Part shown: positions 42,420 to 51,604 of the stretch, piece by piece | How the letters are laid out: every line of letters starts with the position of its first letter | Position numbering within the stretch: the stretch's first letter is position 1 | Assembly (NCBI RefSeq): GCF_003427025.1 | Contig: NZ_QVAI01000008.1 | Location: 234,985-298,984, forward strand | DNA: 64,000 nucleotides | DNA from: Jiangella endophytica | Lineage (GTDB): Bacteria; Actinomycetota; Actinomycetes; Jiangellales; Jiangellaceae | Reading direction: 5' to 3' | Position numbers and translations under genes: made by a program | Notes under the pieces: generated by a model | The model's database searches: none | What the model was told of the DNA's origin: nothing | Seen by the model: only the letters and a program-made list of their open reading frames with translations

Positions 42420-45400
42420 TCACAGCTGAGCTCGCAGCGCGTCGGCGTACGCCAGCAGCCAGCCGCGCGCGGTCTCGTCCGTCACCCCCTCGGCGGTCGC
42501 GACGAACCGGTTGAGCGACTGGGTGGCGCCGTCTGTGACGCCCTGCCCGGCCAGCCGCTCGGCGTTGGCCAGGTGGGTCGACAGCTGGACGCCCTGGTTG
42601 CGGTTGACAGTGCCGTCGTCGCGGTACCGCTGCACCAGCGCCTTCGCGCCGTCGTACGTGGCGACGACCTCGAACGCGACGGTCGTCTCCGCGGCGTTGC
42701 CCGCCTCGTCGACGGCCGTGGCGACCAACGTGTGCGCGCCCAGCTCAGGCGTGACGGTCGACGGGTTCTCCACCGCCGCGCCGTCGAGCGTGAGCGACAC
42801 CGCCACCTCGCCGGACACGTCGTCCGTCGCCGTGGCACTCAGCTCCAGCCCGGTGGCCAGGTCGTAGCTGCCGCCGTCGGCGACACCCTCGACCGTGATC
42901 ACCGGCGGGGTGGTGTCCGGCTGGTCCGTCGTGAGACGGAAGTAGTCGAACGCCACCGTGACCGGCTGGGTCTGCTGCGGACCGATCGCCATGAGGCCGA
43001 ACGAGGTGAGCTCGGCGTCGTTGGTGACCGGGTCGCCCAGCGAGGTCCAGTTGACGCCGCCGTCGCTGATCTCCGCCGCGTAGGTGTCACCGCTCTTCGT
43101 CATCCGGAGGTAGAACCAGCCGCTCTCGCTGGTCTCCGGGATGTCGATGTTGCGGTTGCCGCCGTTGCCGAACTGGCCGCCCTTCTCCGAGACCAGCTCG
43201 GCCCGGAGGTTGGTCGGCGCCGTGGCGGCGTTGTTCGCGACGACGTCGAACTTCACGTAGTTGTCGTCATCGCCGTACACCATCAGGCCGGCCAGCTGCC
43301 ACTGGTGCAGCATGGTCGGCGTCAGCCGCGTCTCGATCGTCCAGTCACCCTGGGCCACGTCCTCGGGGATGCGCTGCAGGATGAAGTTGCGCGGACCCTC
43401 GTTGGCTGACCCGTTGATGTCGCCCGGCTGGGTCTGGATCCGCAGCTGGCCGTCGGCCACCGAGACCTTCGACGAGTCGTACCGGACCACCGAGTTCCAC
43501 CGGCAGCCGTCGATCGCGCTGCCGTCGAACTCGTCGGAGATTTCGACGTCGTCACCGGTGTCCTCGATGTCCGGCGTGATGGTGAAGTGGTCGAAGACCG
43601 CGTTCACCGAGTGCGCCGCCGTGTCGCCGGCCGCCACCAGGCCGATCGTCGAGCCCTCGATCACCTGGGCCGCGCCGGCCAGTGCCGTCCACGCCTCGCC
43701 GTCGGCCGAGTAGGCCGCCGTCACCTGCTCACCGTTGCTGACCAGCCGCAGGTGCGCCGTCGACGGGAAGTCCGCCGGCAGCGTGACGTTGGCGTGCCAG
43801 GTCCGGGTACCCGCGGCCTCGGTCTGGAACTCGAGGATGCGGCTGCCGGAGTTGGTGCGGGTGAAGGCCAGCTTGACGTAGTCGTCGTCGGTGCCGTGCA
43901 TCAGCAGGCCGGCGTGCTGCCACTCGCGGGTGTGCTCCAGCGAGACCGCAGTCTCGACGGTCCACTCACCGCCGCGGGTCGGCTGGCCGACGTAGCTGAT
44001 CGGGCCCTCGACGGCCTCGTTGATGTCGCCGTTGGTGACCGGCAGCACCAGACCGCCGTCGGCGACGCTCACCGGGAGGTCGTCGGCGCTGCGCACCGTC
44101 GTCCACCGGTTCTCGTCCAGCGTGTCGCCGTCGAACTGGTCGGTCCCCGTGACGAGGCAGACGGGCGGTTCCTCCTCACCGGGCTCCTCACCCGGCAGGC
44201 CGTCCTCGAGCACGAAGTCGGTGAACGTCGCCGTCGTGCGGGCGCTGCCGCTGTGCGCGGTGACGGCCAGGCCGATGTCCTGGACGTCGGTCGCCCCCGG
44301 CAGCGCGACCGGCTCGCCCACCTGCGTGAACGTCTCGCCGTCGCGGCTCCAGTACGACGTGTACAGGTCGCCGTCGCGGACGATCCGCACCCACGCCGGG
44401 AAGCCGTTCTGGCCGGCGCCGGTGCTGGCGTCGAGCTGGCCGTTGCCGTCGCTGTCGCGCAACCACTCGAAGCTCAGCCCCGCCCGCATCGTCATCGCCG
44501 CGTAGCCCGGCGAGACGCCCGGCTGTGTGACGTCGTTGCGGACGATCAGGCCGGCCTTGGCGGAGTTGTTCGAGTTGGTCTGGCTGACCACCTTCGCCGT
44601 CGCCGTCCACTGGTCGCCGGTGGCCCCGGCCGCACCGGGCAGGTACACGGCGCTGTACTCGTCCGTCCCCTGCCACATGTTGCCGCCGCCGGACTCGACC
44701 ACCCAGGTGTTGTTGTCCGGACGGTCGAACGTGCCGTTCGCGGCCGCGTGCGAGAACGTCAGCCAGTCGCCGAACAGGTCGCCGATCTCCACCTGCACGA
44801 TCCGCGACGTCGACGTGGCGCCGAGGTCGTTGGTGGCGACCGCGGTCAGCTGGTAGCGCTGTTCCGCGGACACCGTCCACGTGGCCTCGAACGGCGCCTC
44901 GGTGTCGACGCCGATGGACTCGTCGCCGACGAAGAACTCGACCTGGGTGATCGTGTTCTCCGCGTCGCTGGCCTCGGCCGTGACCTGGACCTCGCCCAGG
45001 TCCAGCTCGTCGGCCGGCGTCGGGGCGGTGATGGCGACCTTGGGCTTCGTCGTGGTCGCGGCGCCCTTGCCGTCGGCCTCGATGAAGTTCAGCCGCCGCT
45101 CGCCGGCGCCCGGGAACACCACGTAGAGCGTGAAGCTCTCGCCCGGGTCGTCGACCTCGACCCGCACGTCGGCGTAGGAGCCGGAGCCCGTCGCCGGGAC
45201 CTGGCCGGTGCCGAGGAGCGGGCCGTCGGGCGCGTCGCGACGCAGTTCGACGGCGCCGGCCGTGACGGCCGATGCCCGCAGCACGAGCGCGTCGACGTTG
45301 TACAGGCTGACCGGGTCGTACGACGCCCAGGCGCCGTTCTGGCCGGCGATCGCGCTGCCGTGCCCCTCGACGTCACGCGACGGTCCGGTGGTGACGCCCT

Positions 45401-48200
45401 GCGCCGCGGCGTAGAACTCGCCCTCCCGCTGCCGCGGGAACAACCGGGTGAGGTCCGAGCCGGTCAGCGCGGGGATGTCGCCCTCACCGCCGCTGTCGGT
45501 GTACCGGCCGTCGAGGACGTAGAACACGTTCATGTCCTCGCCGTGGCCGCCGCCGAGCGCCGTCGTCACCGAGCCGGTGCGCCCGCTGAGCGGGTCGGCC
45601 GGGTGGGCGTGCTCGTCGTGGCCGAGGGCCGGCTGGATGATGACGTCGGCGTCGTCGATGGTCTCGTCCTCGGCGTCGCTGACGCTGAGGTCCCACGCGA
45701 CGGTGTCGCCGAAGTCGAAGAACGAGCCGTCCGGCGGCACGTCGAAGTCGACCTCGGGACGGGTGTTGCCGACGGTGATCGGCACCGTGGTGGTGCCGGT
45801 CTTGCCCGCGGGGTCGGTCACCGTGAGGCGGGCGTTGTAGACGCCGTTCTCGGTGTAGGTGAACGACGCCTGCGCGTCGGTGGAGTCGACGGTGCCGTCA
45901 CCGGTGAAGTCCCACTCGTAGGTGAGCGCCTCGTTCTCCGGGTCGGTGCTGCCGGAGCCGTCCAGCTGGACGGCCAGCGGCGCCTGGCCGGAGTCCGGTG
46001 TCGCCGTCGCGTGCGCCACCGGCGAGCGCGAGCCGGACACGTAGTCGACGCGGTACAGGCCCGAGTTCGGGTTGTCGCGGCCGAAGCCGCCGCCCCAGTC
46101 GAGCACGTACATCGAGCCCTCGGGACCGAACGAGGAATCGATCGGCGCCATCCACTGCTCACCGGGCAGGAACGGGTTGATCTTCTCGAGCGCACCCGAC
46201 TCCTCGTTGAGGTCGATCGAGTACATCCTGTTCTTCGCCCACTCGTAGAAGAACGGCTTCCCGTCGTAGTACTCCGGGAACTTCGTGTCGGACTCGAGCT
46301 CCGGGTCGAAGTCGTAGAACGGGCCGCCCATCGGCGCCAGCCCGCCGCCGGCCGGGATGACCCCCGGGACCGACGAGGTCTGGTAGCCGTAGTACATCTC
46401 CGGCTCCTGCGCCGCCGGCAGCTCGGTGAGGCCGGTGTTGCGGACGGAGTCGTTGATCGGGTTGTCGCAGTCGAAGTAGTCGCCGACCGTCACCGGGTTG
46501 GTGCGGTAGTCGACGTCGCGGTACGGCTCGTTCGGGCCGATGCACAGCGGCCAGCCGTAGAAGCCGGGCTCCTTGATGAGGTTCCACTCGACCATGCCGG
46601 CCGGGCCCCGGTTCGCGTTGGCGCTGCCGTTGTCGGGACCGTAGTCGGCCACGCCCAGCCAGCCGGTCTGCGGGTCGATGGAGAACCGGAACGGGTTGCG
46701 GAAGCCCATCGCGAAGATCTCCGGGCGGGTGTCCTCGGTTCCCGGCGGGAACAGGTTGCCCTCGGGGATGGTGTAGCCGCCGTCCGCCTGCGGGGTGATC
46801 CGCAGCACCTTGCCGCGCAGGTCGTTGGTGTTGGCCGACGTCTCGCGGGCGTCGTGGAAGGTCCCGTCGCGCTCGGACAGCGGGGCGTAGCCGCCCGACG
46901 GCTCCGAGTGCGGGTTCACGTCGTCGCCGACACCGAGGTACAGGTTGCCCTGGGCGTCGAACTCCAGACCGCCGCCGGTGTGGCCGGGCTCGTCGGGGAG
47001 CCGGCGGGCCGGCACCTCGAGCACGACGACCTCGGACGCGGGATCGATCTGCGAGCCCTCGCCGACGGTGAAGCGCGACAGCGTGCTGATGAAGTTCGCC
47101 GGGTCGGACTCGTTGGCACTGGCCTTCGAGTGGTAGACGAACAGGTGCCCGTTGGTCTCGAAGTCCGGGTCCAGCGCGATGCCCAGCAGGCCGTCCTCAC
47201 CACCGGAGTACACCGGGATCGTGATGGCCGTCGACGTGGTCTGGCTGACCGGGTCGTAGACGCGGATCTGCCCGCGGACCAGCTCGGTGAAGAAGACGCG
47301 GCCGTCGGGCGCGACGTCCATCGCGAACGGCGCGCTGGTGTTCTGGTCCAGCGGCACCCGCTCGAACTGCTCCCACACGGTGCCGCCGCAGTCGCCCTCG
47401 GCCACGCCCGCGGCCCACTGCACGCCGCCGACGATGTGCTGGACGAAGTCGGGCTCCTGTGTGTAGTGCGCACCGAAGTGGCCCATGGCCGTCACCCAGG
47501 CGCGACCGCCGTCATACGGCTTGCACCAGGAGATCGGGTGGTCGTAGCCCTGGGCGTTGCCGCCCGGGTCGTAGGTGGTCTCGTCCATCGTCGCCAGCAC
47601 GTGTGCCGTGCCCCGGACGTTGGTCGAGAAGTTGTACCACTCGTCGGCGCGCTCCCAGCGCTGCGGCAGGTGCGTCGTCGACGGGTGCACGCCGTCCTCG
47701 ATGCGGACGATGCCCGGCAGGCCCGGGCTGCTGCCCGTGGCCGCGTGGCCCGGCATCAGCGAGCCGATGAGGGTGTCCCACCAGGCGTAGTTGCCGCGCA
47801 TGTCCGCGGCGTTGTGGATGGCGACGATGCCGCCACCGGCCTGCTGGTAGCGCTCCATGGCGGCCTTCTCCTCGGCCGTCCACGGGTCGCCGGACGCCTG
47901 GAACATCACCAGCGCGTCGAAGTGGGACAGGTCCTCGTCGTTGAAGATCGAGGAGTCCTCGGTGTGCTCCGAGGTGATGCCGGCGGACTCGAACGCCGCC
48001 TGCAGTACGGGCACACCCTGCGTGATCGCCTCGGTGTGCCGGAACTGGGTGGTCTTGGTGAAGATCAGGACGTGCGCTGCCTCGCCGTGCTCACCTTCGT
48101 GAGCCGTCGACGGAAGCGCCGTGAGCAGTGGTATCGCCAGGACGGCGGCGAGCGCGACGGCGAGGAGCCGGGCCCACCGTCGGCGGGTGGCCACGATCAT
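42420..48200 (-). CDS. Giant secreted ThuA / quinoprotein protein without DUF1080
   Basis: A 1926-residue exported protein with a signal (1-34). Domains are ThuA (40-260; IFTKTTQFRHTEAITQG), quinoprotein propeller (275-700), PKD (715-800), a linker domain with GHDEHAHP near 859, CBM-like (918-1047), an Ig-like domain (1054-1139) and three concanavalin-like domains (1147-1334, 1354-1547, 1557-1760). An Ig-like domain (1764-1844) and the helical C-terminal module (1847-1926) end it. It differs from its relatives: the propeller reads GHTGGGLEF without the Cys-Cys pair, the linker lacks its two Cys, and DUF1080 is replaced by an extra concanavalin-like domain. It may therefore serve a different substrate or mainly bind polymer. 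ATG 48200 starts MIVATRRRWARLL. Confidence 0.87.
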   Translation of the reverse strand: MIVATRRRWARLLAVALAAVLAIPLLTALPSTAHEGEHGEAAHVLIFTKTTQFRHTEAITQGVPVLQAAFESAGITSEHTEDSSIFNDEDLSHFDALVMFQASGDPWTAEEKAAMERYQQAGGGIVAIHNAADMRGNYAWWDTLIGSLMPGHAATGSSPGLPGIVRIEDGVHPSTTHLPQRWERADEWYNFSTNVRGTAHVLATMDETTYDPGGNAQGYDHPISWCKPYDGGRAWVTAMGHFGAHYTQEPDFVQHIVGGVQWAAGVAEGDCGGTVWEQFERVPLDQNTSAPFAMDVAPDGRVFFTELVRGQIRVYDPVSQTTSTAITIPVYSGGEDGLLGIALDPDFETNGHLFVYHSKASANESDPANFISTLSRFTVGEGSQIDPASEVVVLEVPARRLPDEPGHTGGGLEFDAQGNLYLGVGDDVNPHSEPSGGYAPLSERDGTFHDARETSANTNDLRGKVLRITPQADGGYTIPEGNLFPPGTEDTRPEIFAMGFRNPFRFSIDPQTGWLGVADYGPDNGSANANRGPAGMVEWNLIKEPGFYGWPLCIGPNEPYRDVDYRTNPVTVGDYFDCDNPINDSVRNTGLTELPAAQEPEMYYGYQTSSVPGVIPAGGGLAPMGGPFYDFDPELESDTKFPEYYDGKPFFYEWAKNRMYSIDLNEESGALEKINPFLPGEQWMAPIDSSFGPEGSMYVLDWGGGFGRDNPNSGLYRVDYVSGSRSPVAHATATPDSGQAPLAVQLDGSGSTDPENEALTYEWDFTGDGTVDSTDAQASFTYTENGVYNARLTVTDPAGKTGTTTVPITVGNTRPEVDFDVPPDGSFFDFGDTVAWDLSVSDAEDETIDDADVIIQPALGHDEHAHPADPLSGRTGSVTTALGGGHGEDMNVFYVLDGRYTDSGGEGDIPALTGSDLTRLFPRQREGEFYAAAQGVTTGPSRDVEGHGSAIAGQNGAWASYDPVSLYNVDALVLRASAVTAGAVELRRDAPDGPLLGTGQVPATGSGSYADVRVEVDDPGESFTLYVVFPGAGERRLNFIEADGKGAATTTKPKVAITAPTPADELDLGEVQVTAEASDAENTITQVEFFVGDESIGVDTEAPFEATWTVSAEQRYQLTAVATNDLGATSTSRIVQVEIGDLFGDWLTFSHAAANGTFDRPDNNTWVVESGGGNMWQGTDEYSAVYLPGAAGATGDQWTATAKVVSQTNSNNSAKAGLIVRNDVTQPGVSPGYAAMTMRAGLSFEWLRDSDGNGQLDASTGAGQNGFPAWVRIVRDGDLYTSYWSRDGETFTQVGEPVALPGATDVQDIGLAVTAHSGSARTTATFTDFVLEDGLPGEEPGEEEPPVCLVTGTDQFDGDTLDENRWTTVRSADDLPVSVADGGLVLPVTNGDINEAVEGPISYVGQPTRGGEWTVETAVSLEHTREWQHAGLLMHGTDDDYVKLAFTRTNSGSRILEFQTEAAGTRTWHANVTLPADFPSTAHLRLVSNGEQVTAAYSADGEAWTALAGAAQVIEGSTIGLVAAGDTAAHSVNAVFDHFTITPDIEDTGDDVEISDEFDGSAIDGCRWNSVVRYDSSKVSVADGQLRIQTQPGDINGSANEGPRNFILQRIPEDVAQGDWTIETRLTPTMLHQWQLAGLMVYGDDDNYVKFDVVANNAATAPTNLRAELVSEKGGQFGNGGNRNIDIPETSESGWFYLRMTKSGDTYAAEISDGGVNWTSLGDPVTNDAELTSFGLMAIGPQQTQPVTVAFDYFRLTTDQPDTTPPVITVEGVADGGSYDLATGLELSATATDDVSGEVAVSLTLDGAAVENPSTVTPELGAHTLVATAVDEAGNAAETTVAFEVVATYDGAKALVQRYRDDGTVNRNQGVQLSTHLANAERLAGQGVTDGATQSLNRFVATAEGVTDETARGWLLAYADALRAQL

Positions 48201-48284
48201 GAGGGGTTCCTCCAGGGGAAGAGCGACGATGCTTCTCTGAAACCCCGCGGCGTGCCGGCGCCGCCGGTGATGCGGTGGTGCTGC

Positions 48285-49151
48285 TCAGGCGTGCTGCTGC
48301 GGTACCACTCCCCTCAGGAAGGACAGGCCGTCGACGGCGATCGCGTCCTGGCTCGCGGCCAGCGGCCGCCAGATGGACGCTGCGGTGGCGATCGTCGCGT
48401 TGTCGGCGGTGAAGGACTCGATGACCAGCGGGCCCGTGTAGCCCGCCGCATCCAGCGCGGCGACGATGCCGGGCCAGTCGAGGTGGTCCGCGCCCGGGGC
48501 GCCGCGGTCGTTGGCACACACCTGGACGTGCGCGATGCGGCCGGCCGCGCGCGCGATCGCGCCGGTGACGGACTGTTCCTCGATGTTCATGTGGTAGACG
48601 TCCAGCGCCAGGCCGATGCCGTCGGCCGGCAGGCCGTCGATCGCCTCGAGCGCCTGGTCGACGGTGTTGATCAGGCTGGTCTCGTAACGGTTCAGCGGCT
48701 CGACGGCGACGGTCACGCCGGCGGCGCGGGCGTGCTCGACGACCGGGCCCAGCCCGTCGCGCAGCTCGGCGTACCGGTCGGCCCGCTCGGCCGGAGTCAT
48801 CCGCCAGGTCCGCCCGACCGACGCGTACGCCGGCCCGGCGATGGCCGGTGCCCCGACCGTCGCGGCGACGTCGACGACGTGGCGCAGGTAGTCACGGGTG
48901 CGGGCGACGGTGTCCGCGTCGGTCCCGACCAGCTCACGGCCGTCGCCCATGACCAGCGCGACCGCCGCGGACAGGCCGTGGTCGCCGAGGACCTTCGCCG
49001 CCCTGGCGGGGTCCCAGTCGCCCGGGTTCTCGACCGGCAGCTCGACGACGTCGAACCCCCAGCCGCTGATCCGGGGCGCCAGCTCGGCCAGCGCGGCGTC
49101 GGTGAGCGGCGATGTCCACACCCACGTGTTGACCCCGAACGCTCTGCTCAC
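48285..49151 (-). CDS. Sugar phosphate isomerase/epimerase, D-psicose/tagatose epimerase type
   Basis: A 288-residue cytosolic TIM barrel. The start is GTG 49151 (VSRAFGVNTWVWTSPL) with GAGGAG upstream; the longer frame reaching 49226 runs into a palindrome. Features of the D-psicose/D-tagatose 3-epimerase branch are IAGPAYASVGRTW, VAVEPLNRYETSLINT (metal Glu), ALDVYHMNIEEQ (Asp, His), HVQVCANDRGAPGADHLDW and LVIESFTADN (Glu). It could isomerise keto-hexoses, or a keto-sugar released from a 3-keto-glycoside. It lies between the binding protein gene and the giant ThuA gene, about 84 bp upstream of the latter. Confidence 0.9.
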   Translation of the reverse strand: MSRAFGVNTWVWTSPLTDAALAELAPRISGWGFDVVELPVENPGDWDPARAAKVLGDHGLSAAVALVMGDGRELVGTDADTVARTRDYLRHVVDVAATVGAPAIAGPAYASVGRTWRMTPAERADRYAELRDGLGPVVEHARAAGVTVAVEPLNRYETSLINTVDQALEAIDGLPADGIGLALDVYHMNIEEQSVTGAIARAAGRIAHVQVCANDRGAPGADHLDWPGIVAALDAAGYTGPLVIESFTADNATIATAASIWRPLAASQDAIAVDGLSFLRGVVPQQHA

Positions 49152-49174
49152 GTGCGGACTCCTCTCCCCCGAAT

Positions 49175-49253
49175 CCCCGTTGATCTTGGAGCTTTGCGGG
49201 TATCTACCGGACATTCCGGACCGCAATGCCGAACAACTCCAAGATCAACGGGG
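49175..49253. repeat. Long palindrome, GTTGATC-type copy 2
   Basis: CCCCGTTGATCTTGGAG and CTCCAAGATCAACGGGG form a perfect 17-bp stem. The loop contains CGGACATTCCGG, which resembles the loop of the copy at 56754 (CGGACATATCGGAC). It follows the stop of the binding-protein gene at 49276 and may also end that transcript. Confidence 0.8.
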
Positions 49254-49275
49254 AGTGGGGCTCAGGTCGTACGGG

Positions 49276-50511
49276 TCAGCGGTCCTGCCAGGCAGTCGGG
49301 AAGCCCGGCAGGTCCTCTCCGCCGAACTTGGCGTAGTGCAGGGCGGGCATGTCGGCGTTGCGGTCGAGGAACTCGTCGCGGTCGTCCTCGGTGAGCTCGT
49401 CCTGCGGGAGCACCCACTCCTGCGGGACCTGCTCGCCGGCCCAGATCATCGTCGCGGCGAGGATCGGGGTGCGCCACTGGAAGTTCGAGTAGACGGGGGC
49501 GACGGCGGTCATGCCGGTCTCCTGCCACTTGCGCAGGAAGCTCAGCTCGTCCTCGCCGACCATCACCGGGTAGTCGTTGCCGGTGTCCTCGAACGCCTCG
49601 ACGGCCGCGACGGCGCCATCACCGGCGTCCATCCAGATGCCGTCGACCTCGCCGCGCTGCAGGTACTGCGTGACGATGTTCTTGATCTCCGCGCCGTCGC
49701 CGCCGGTGAACTCGTCGCCGAGGATCTCCAGCTCGCTGTCGGCGAAGATCTCCTGCGCCGCCGCCCAGCGGTTCTCCAGCACGTCGACACCCGGCAGGAT
49801 GCGCAGCGCCAGCACCGTCGAGCCCGGCTCCAGGTTGTCGACCAGGAACTCCGCGCCGTCGGCGCCGTAGGCGTAGCCGCCGATCGGGTGGATGAACGTC
49901 ACCATGCAGTCGCTGTTGACGCCGCGGTCGAACACGATGACCGGCACGCCGCTCGCGCAGGCCGCCTCGACCGCCGGGGTGAGCGTGGCCGTCGTCGACG
50001 GCGAGATGATGATCGCGTTGCAGTCCCCGGCGTCGATGAAGGCCTGGATGTCGGAGATCTGCTTGTTGTCGTCGTCGGCGGCGTCGGACACCCGGAATTC
50101 GCCGATCTCGCCGGCCGCTTGCAGCACCTCGACCTGCTGCTGCATGGTGATCCAGCCGGTGACCCGCCACGGGTTGCTCACCGAGGCGTTCGAGAAGCAG
50201 AGCGTGTTGCCGTCCTGCGCGTACTGCGCGGTGTCGACGTACTCCGGCTCGATCGCCTGCAGCCACGGGGTGGCCGGGTCGCCCTCGGGGGCGACGTCAC
50301 GCTGGGCCAGCTGCCGGTCGAAGTCGGCGCGGACGAAGAACTCGCCGTCGGCCGTCTCCTGCTCCGGCTCCTCGCCCTCGGCGCCCGGGTCCTCACCGGC
50401 CGCCGCGGTCTCGTCGGGCGCCGCGGTGTCGGACGGCTCGTCGGTGGTGCAGGCCGCGAGCATCAGGGCCGCGGCAGCCGCTGCCGCCAGTAGAGCGCGC
50501 GTAGTGCGCAT
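49276..50511 (-). CDS. Sugar ABC transporter substrate-binding lipoprotein (Module C)
   Basis: A 411-residue lipoprotein. The signal ends in LMLAACTTD with Cys at about residue 21, followed by a long acidic linker to residue 55. The mature part is a LacI/ribose-type binding fold: LCFSNASVSNPWRVTGW, CNAIIISPSTTATLTPAV, VPVIVFDRGVNSDCM, IWMDAGDGAVAAVEAF and VYSNFQWRTPILAATMIW. It serves the two permeases at 50540 and 51601. It is only distantly similar to the Module A binding protein, so the ligands may differ. ATG 50511 is 28 bp after the permease stop. Confidence 0.9.
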   Translation of the reverse strand: MRTTRALLAAAAAAALMLAACTTDEPSDTAAPDETAAAGEDPGAEGEEPEQETADGEFFVRADFDRQLAQRDVAPEGDPATPWLQAIEPEYVDTAQYAQDGNTLCFSNASVSNPWRVTGWITMQQQVEVLQAAGEIGEFRVSDAADDDNKQISDIQAFIDAGDCNAIIISPSTTATLTPAVEAACASGVPVIVFDRGVNSDCMVTFIHPIGGYAYGADGAEFLVDNLEPGSTVLALRILPGVDVLENRWAAAQEIFADSELEILGDEFTGGDGAEIKNIVTQYLQRGEVDGIWMDAGDGAVAAVEAFEDTGNDYPVMVGEDELSFLRKWQETGMTAVAPVYSNFQWRTPILAATMIWAGEQVPQEWVLPQDELTEDDRDEFLDRNADMPALHYAKFGGEDLPGFPTAWQDR

Positions 50512-50539
50512 CGTTCCCCCTCCTTGGGTGACGATCGAA

Positions 50540-51604
50540 TCAGGCTTCGTTCGATTGCGATTGGGACGGAACTTCCTGGTGGTGCCGGGGACGCGCCCTC
50601 TCACGGGCCGCGTAGGCGACGGCCGCGATGATGATCACGCCTTGGACCGCCGGCCGGATGGTCGACGGCATGCTCAACTGGTTGAACAGGACGAACAGGG
50701 CCTCGAGGGTGAGCGCGCCGGCCATCGCCGCCACGACCCAGCCGCGGCCGCCGCCGAGCGCGACGCCGCCGAGCACCACCGCGGTGATCGCGGTGAACTC
50801 CATGCCCTGCCCCACCTGCGCGGTGACACCGGCGTAGCCGCCGATGAGGATCGCGGCCAGCGTGGCCAGCACGCTGGAGATGACGAACGCCAGCGTGCGC
50901 ACCCGCCAGACCCGGACGCCGGAGAACCCCGCGGCGCGCTCGTTGTCGCCGGTGGCGATCAACGTGCGGCCGTACGAGCTGCGCATGACCGCCACGGCGA
51001 TGATGACGACCCCGATGAGGATCATCAGCGCCCACGGCAGTTGCCGTACGACCGCCAGGTCGATGCCGCCGCGCCCGGGCTGGCGGAACGCCTCGGACAG
51101 AGCGCCGGTCGGCGCGCCACCGGTCCACAACCGGATGGCGCCGTAGAGCACCAGCATCATGCCGAGCGTGGTGATGAACGACTGCACCTTGAGCAACGTC
51201 GTGATCAGCCCGTTGATCAGGCCGACGAGGATGCCGAAGCCGAGCATCAGCAGGATGACGGGGACCGTGCGGCCCTCCTCGCCGTCGATCAGGGCGGCGG
51301 CGATGACCACCTGCGCGCCCACCAGCGACCCGACCGACAGGTCGAACTCGCCGGACACGATGACGAAGTACTGGCCGATGGCCAGGATCATCAGCGGCGC
51401 GGCCTGCTTGAGGAACGCCATCAGCGACGGCGGCTCGGCGAAGCTCGGGTTCACGATGAAGATCGCCGCGAACACGACGATGAGCAGGGCGAACACGGTG
51501 CCGCTGCCGCCCCCGAAGACCCGCGCGAGCAGGTCACCGGCGCGGGAGCCGGCGCTGCGCTGCGGCGCGGGCCCCTGGGCCGGCTGCTGTGTCGTGACCG
51601 TCAT
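50540..51604 (-). CDS. Sugar ABC transporter permease, RbsC type (Module C, second)
   Basis: A 354-residue permease with about ten hydrophobic segments. It shows QYFVIVSGEFDLSVGSLVGA and FTAITAVVLGGVALGGGRGW, the usual cytoplasmic loop that meets the ATPase. A Gly/Pro-rich N-terminal 35 residues are cytosolic. It overlaps the neighbouring permease by 4 bp; two different permease genes with one fused ATPase suggest a heterodimeric channel. Confidence 0.92.
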   Translation of the reverse strand: MTVTTQQPAQGPAPQRSAGSRAGDLLARVFGGGSGTVFALLIVVFAAIFIVNPSFAEPPSLMAFLKQAAPLMILAIGQYFVIVSGEFDLSVGSLVGAQVVIAAALIDGEEGRTVPVILLMLGFGILVGLINGLITTLLKVQSFITTLGMMLVLYGAIRLWTGGAPTGALSEAFRQPGRGGIDLAVVRQLPWALMILIGVVIIAVAVMRSSYGRTLIATGDNERAAGFSGVRVWRVRTLAFVISSVLATLAAILIGGYAGVTAQVGQGMEFTAITAVVLGGVALGGGRGWVVAAMAGALTLEALFVLFNQLSMPSTIRPAVQGVIIIAAVAYAARERARPRHHQEVPSQSQSNEA

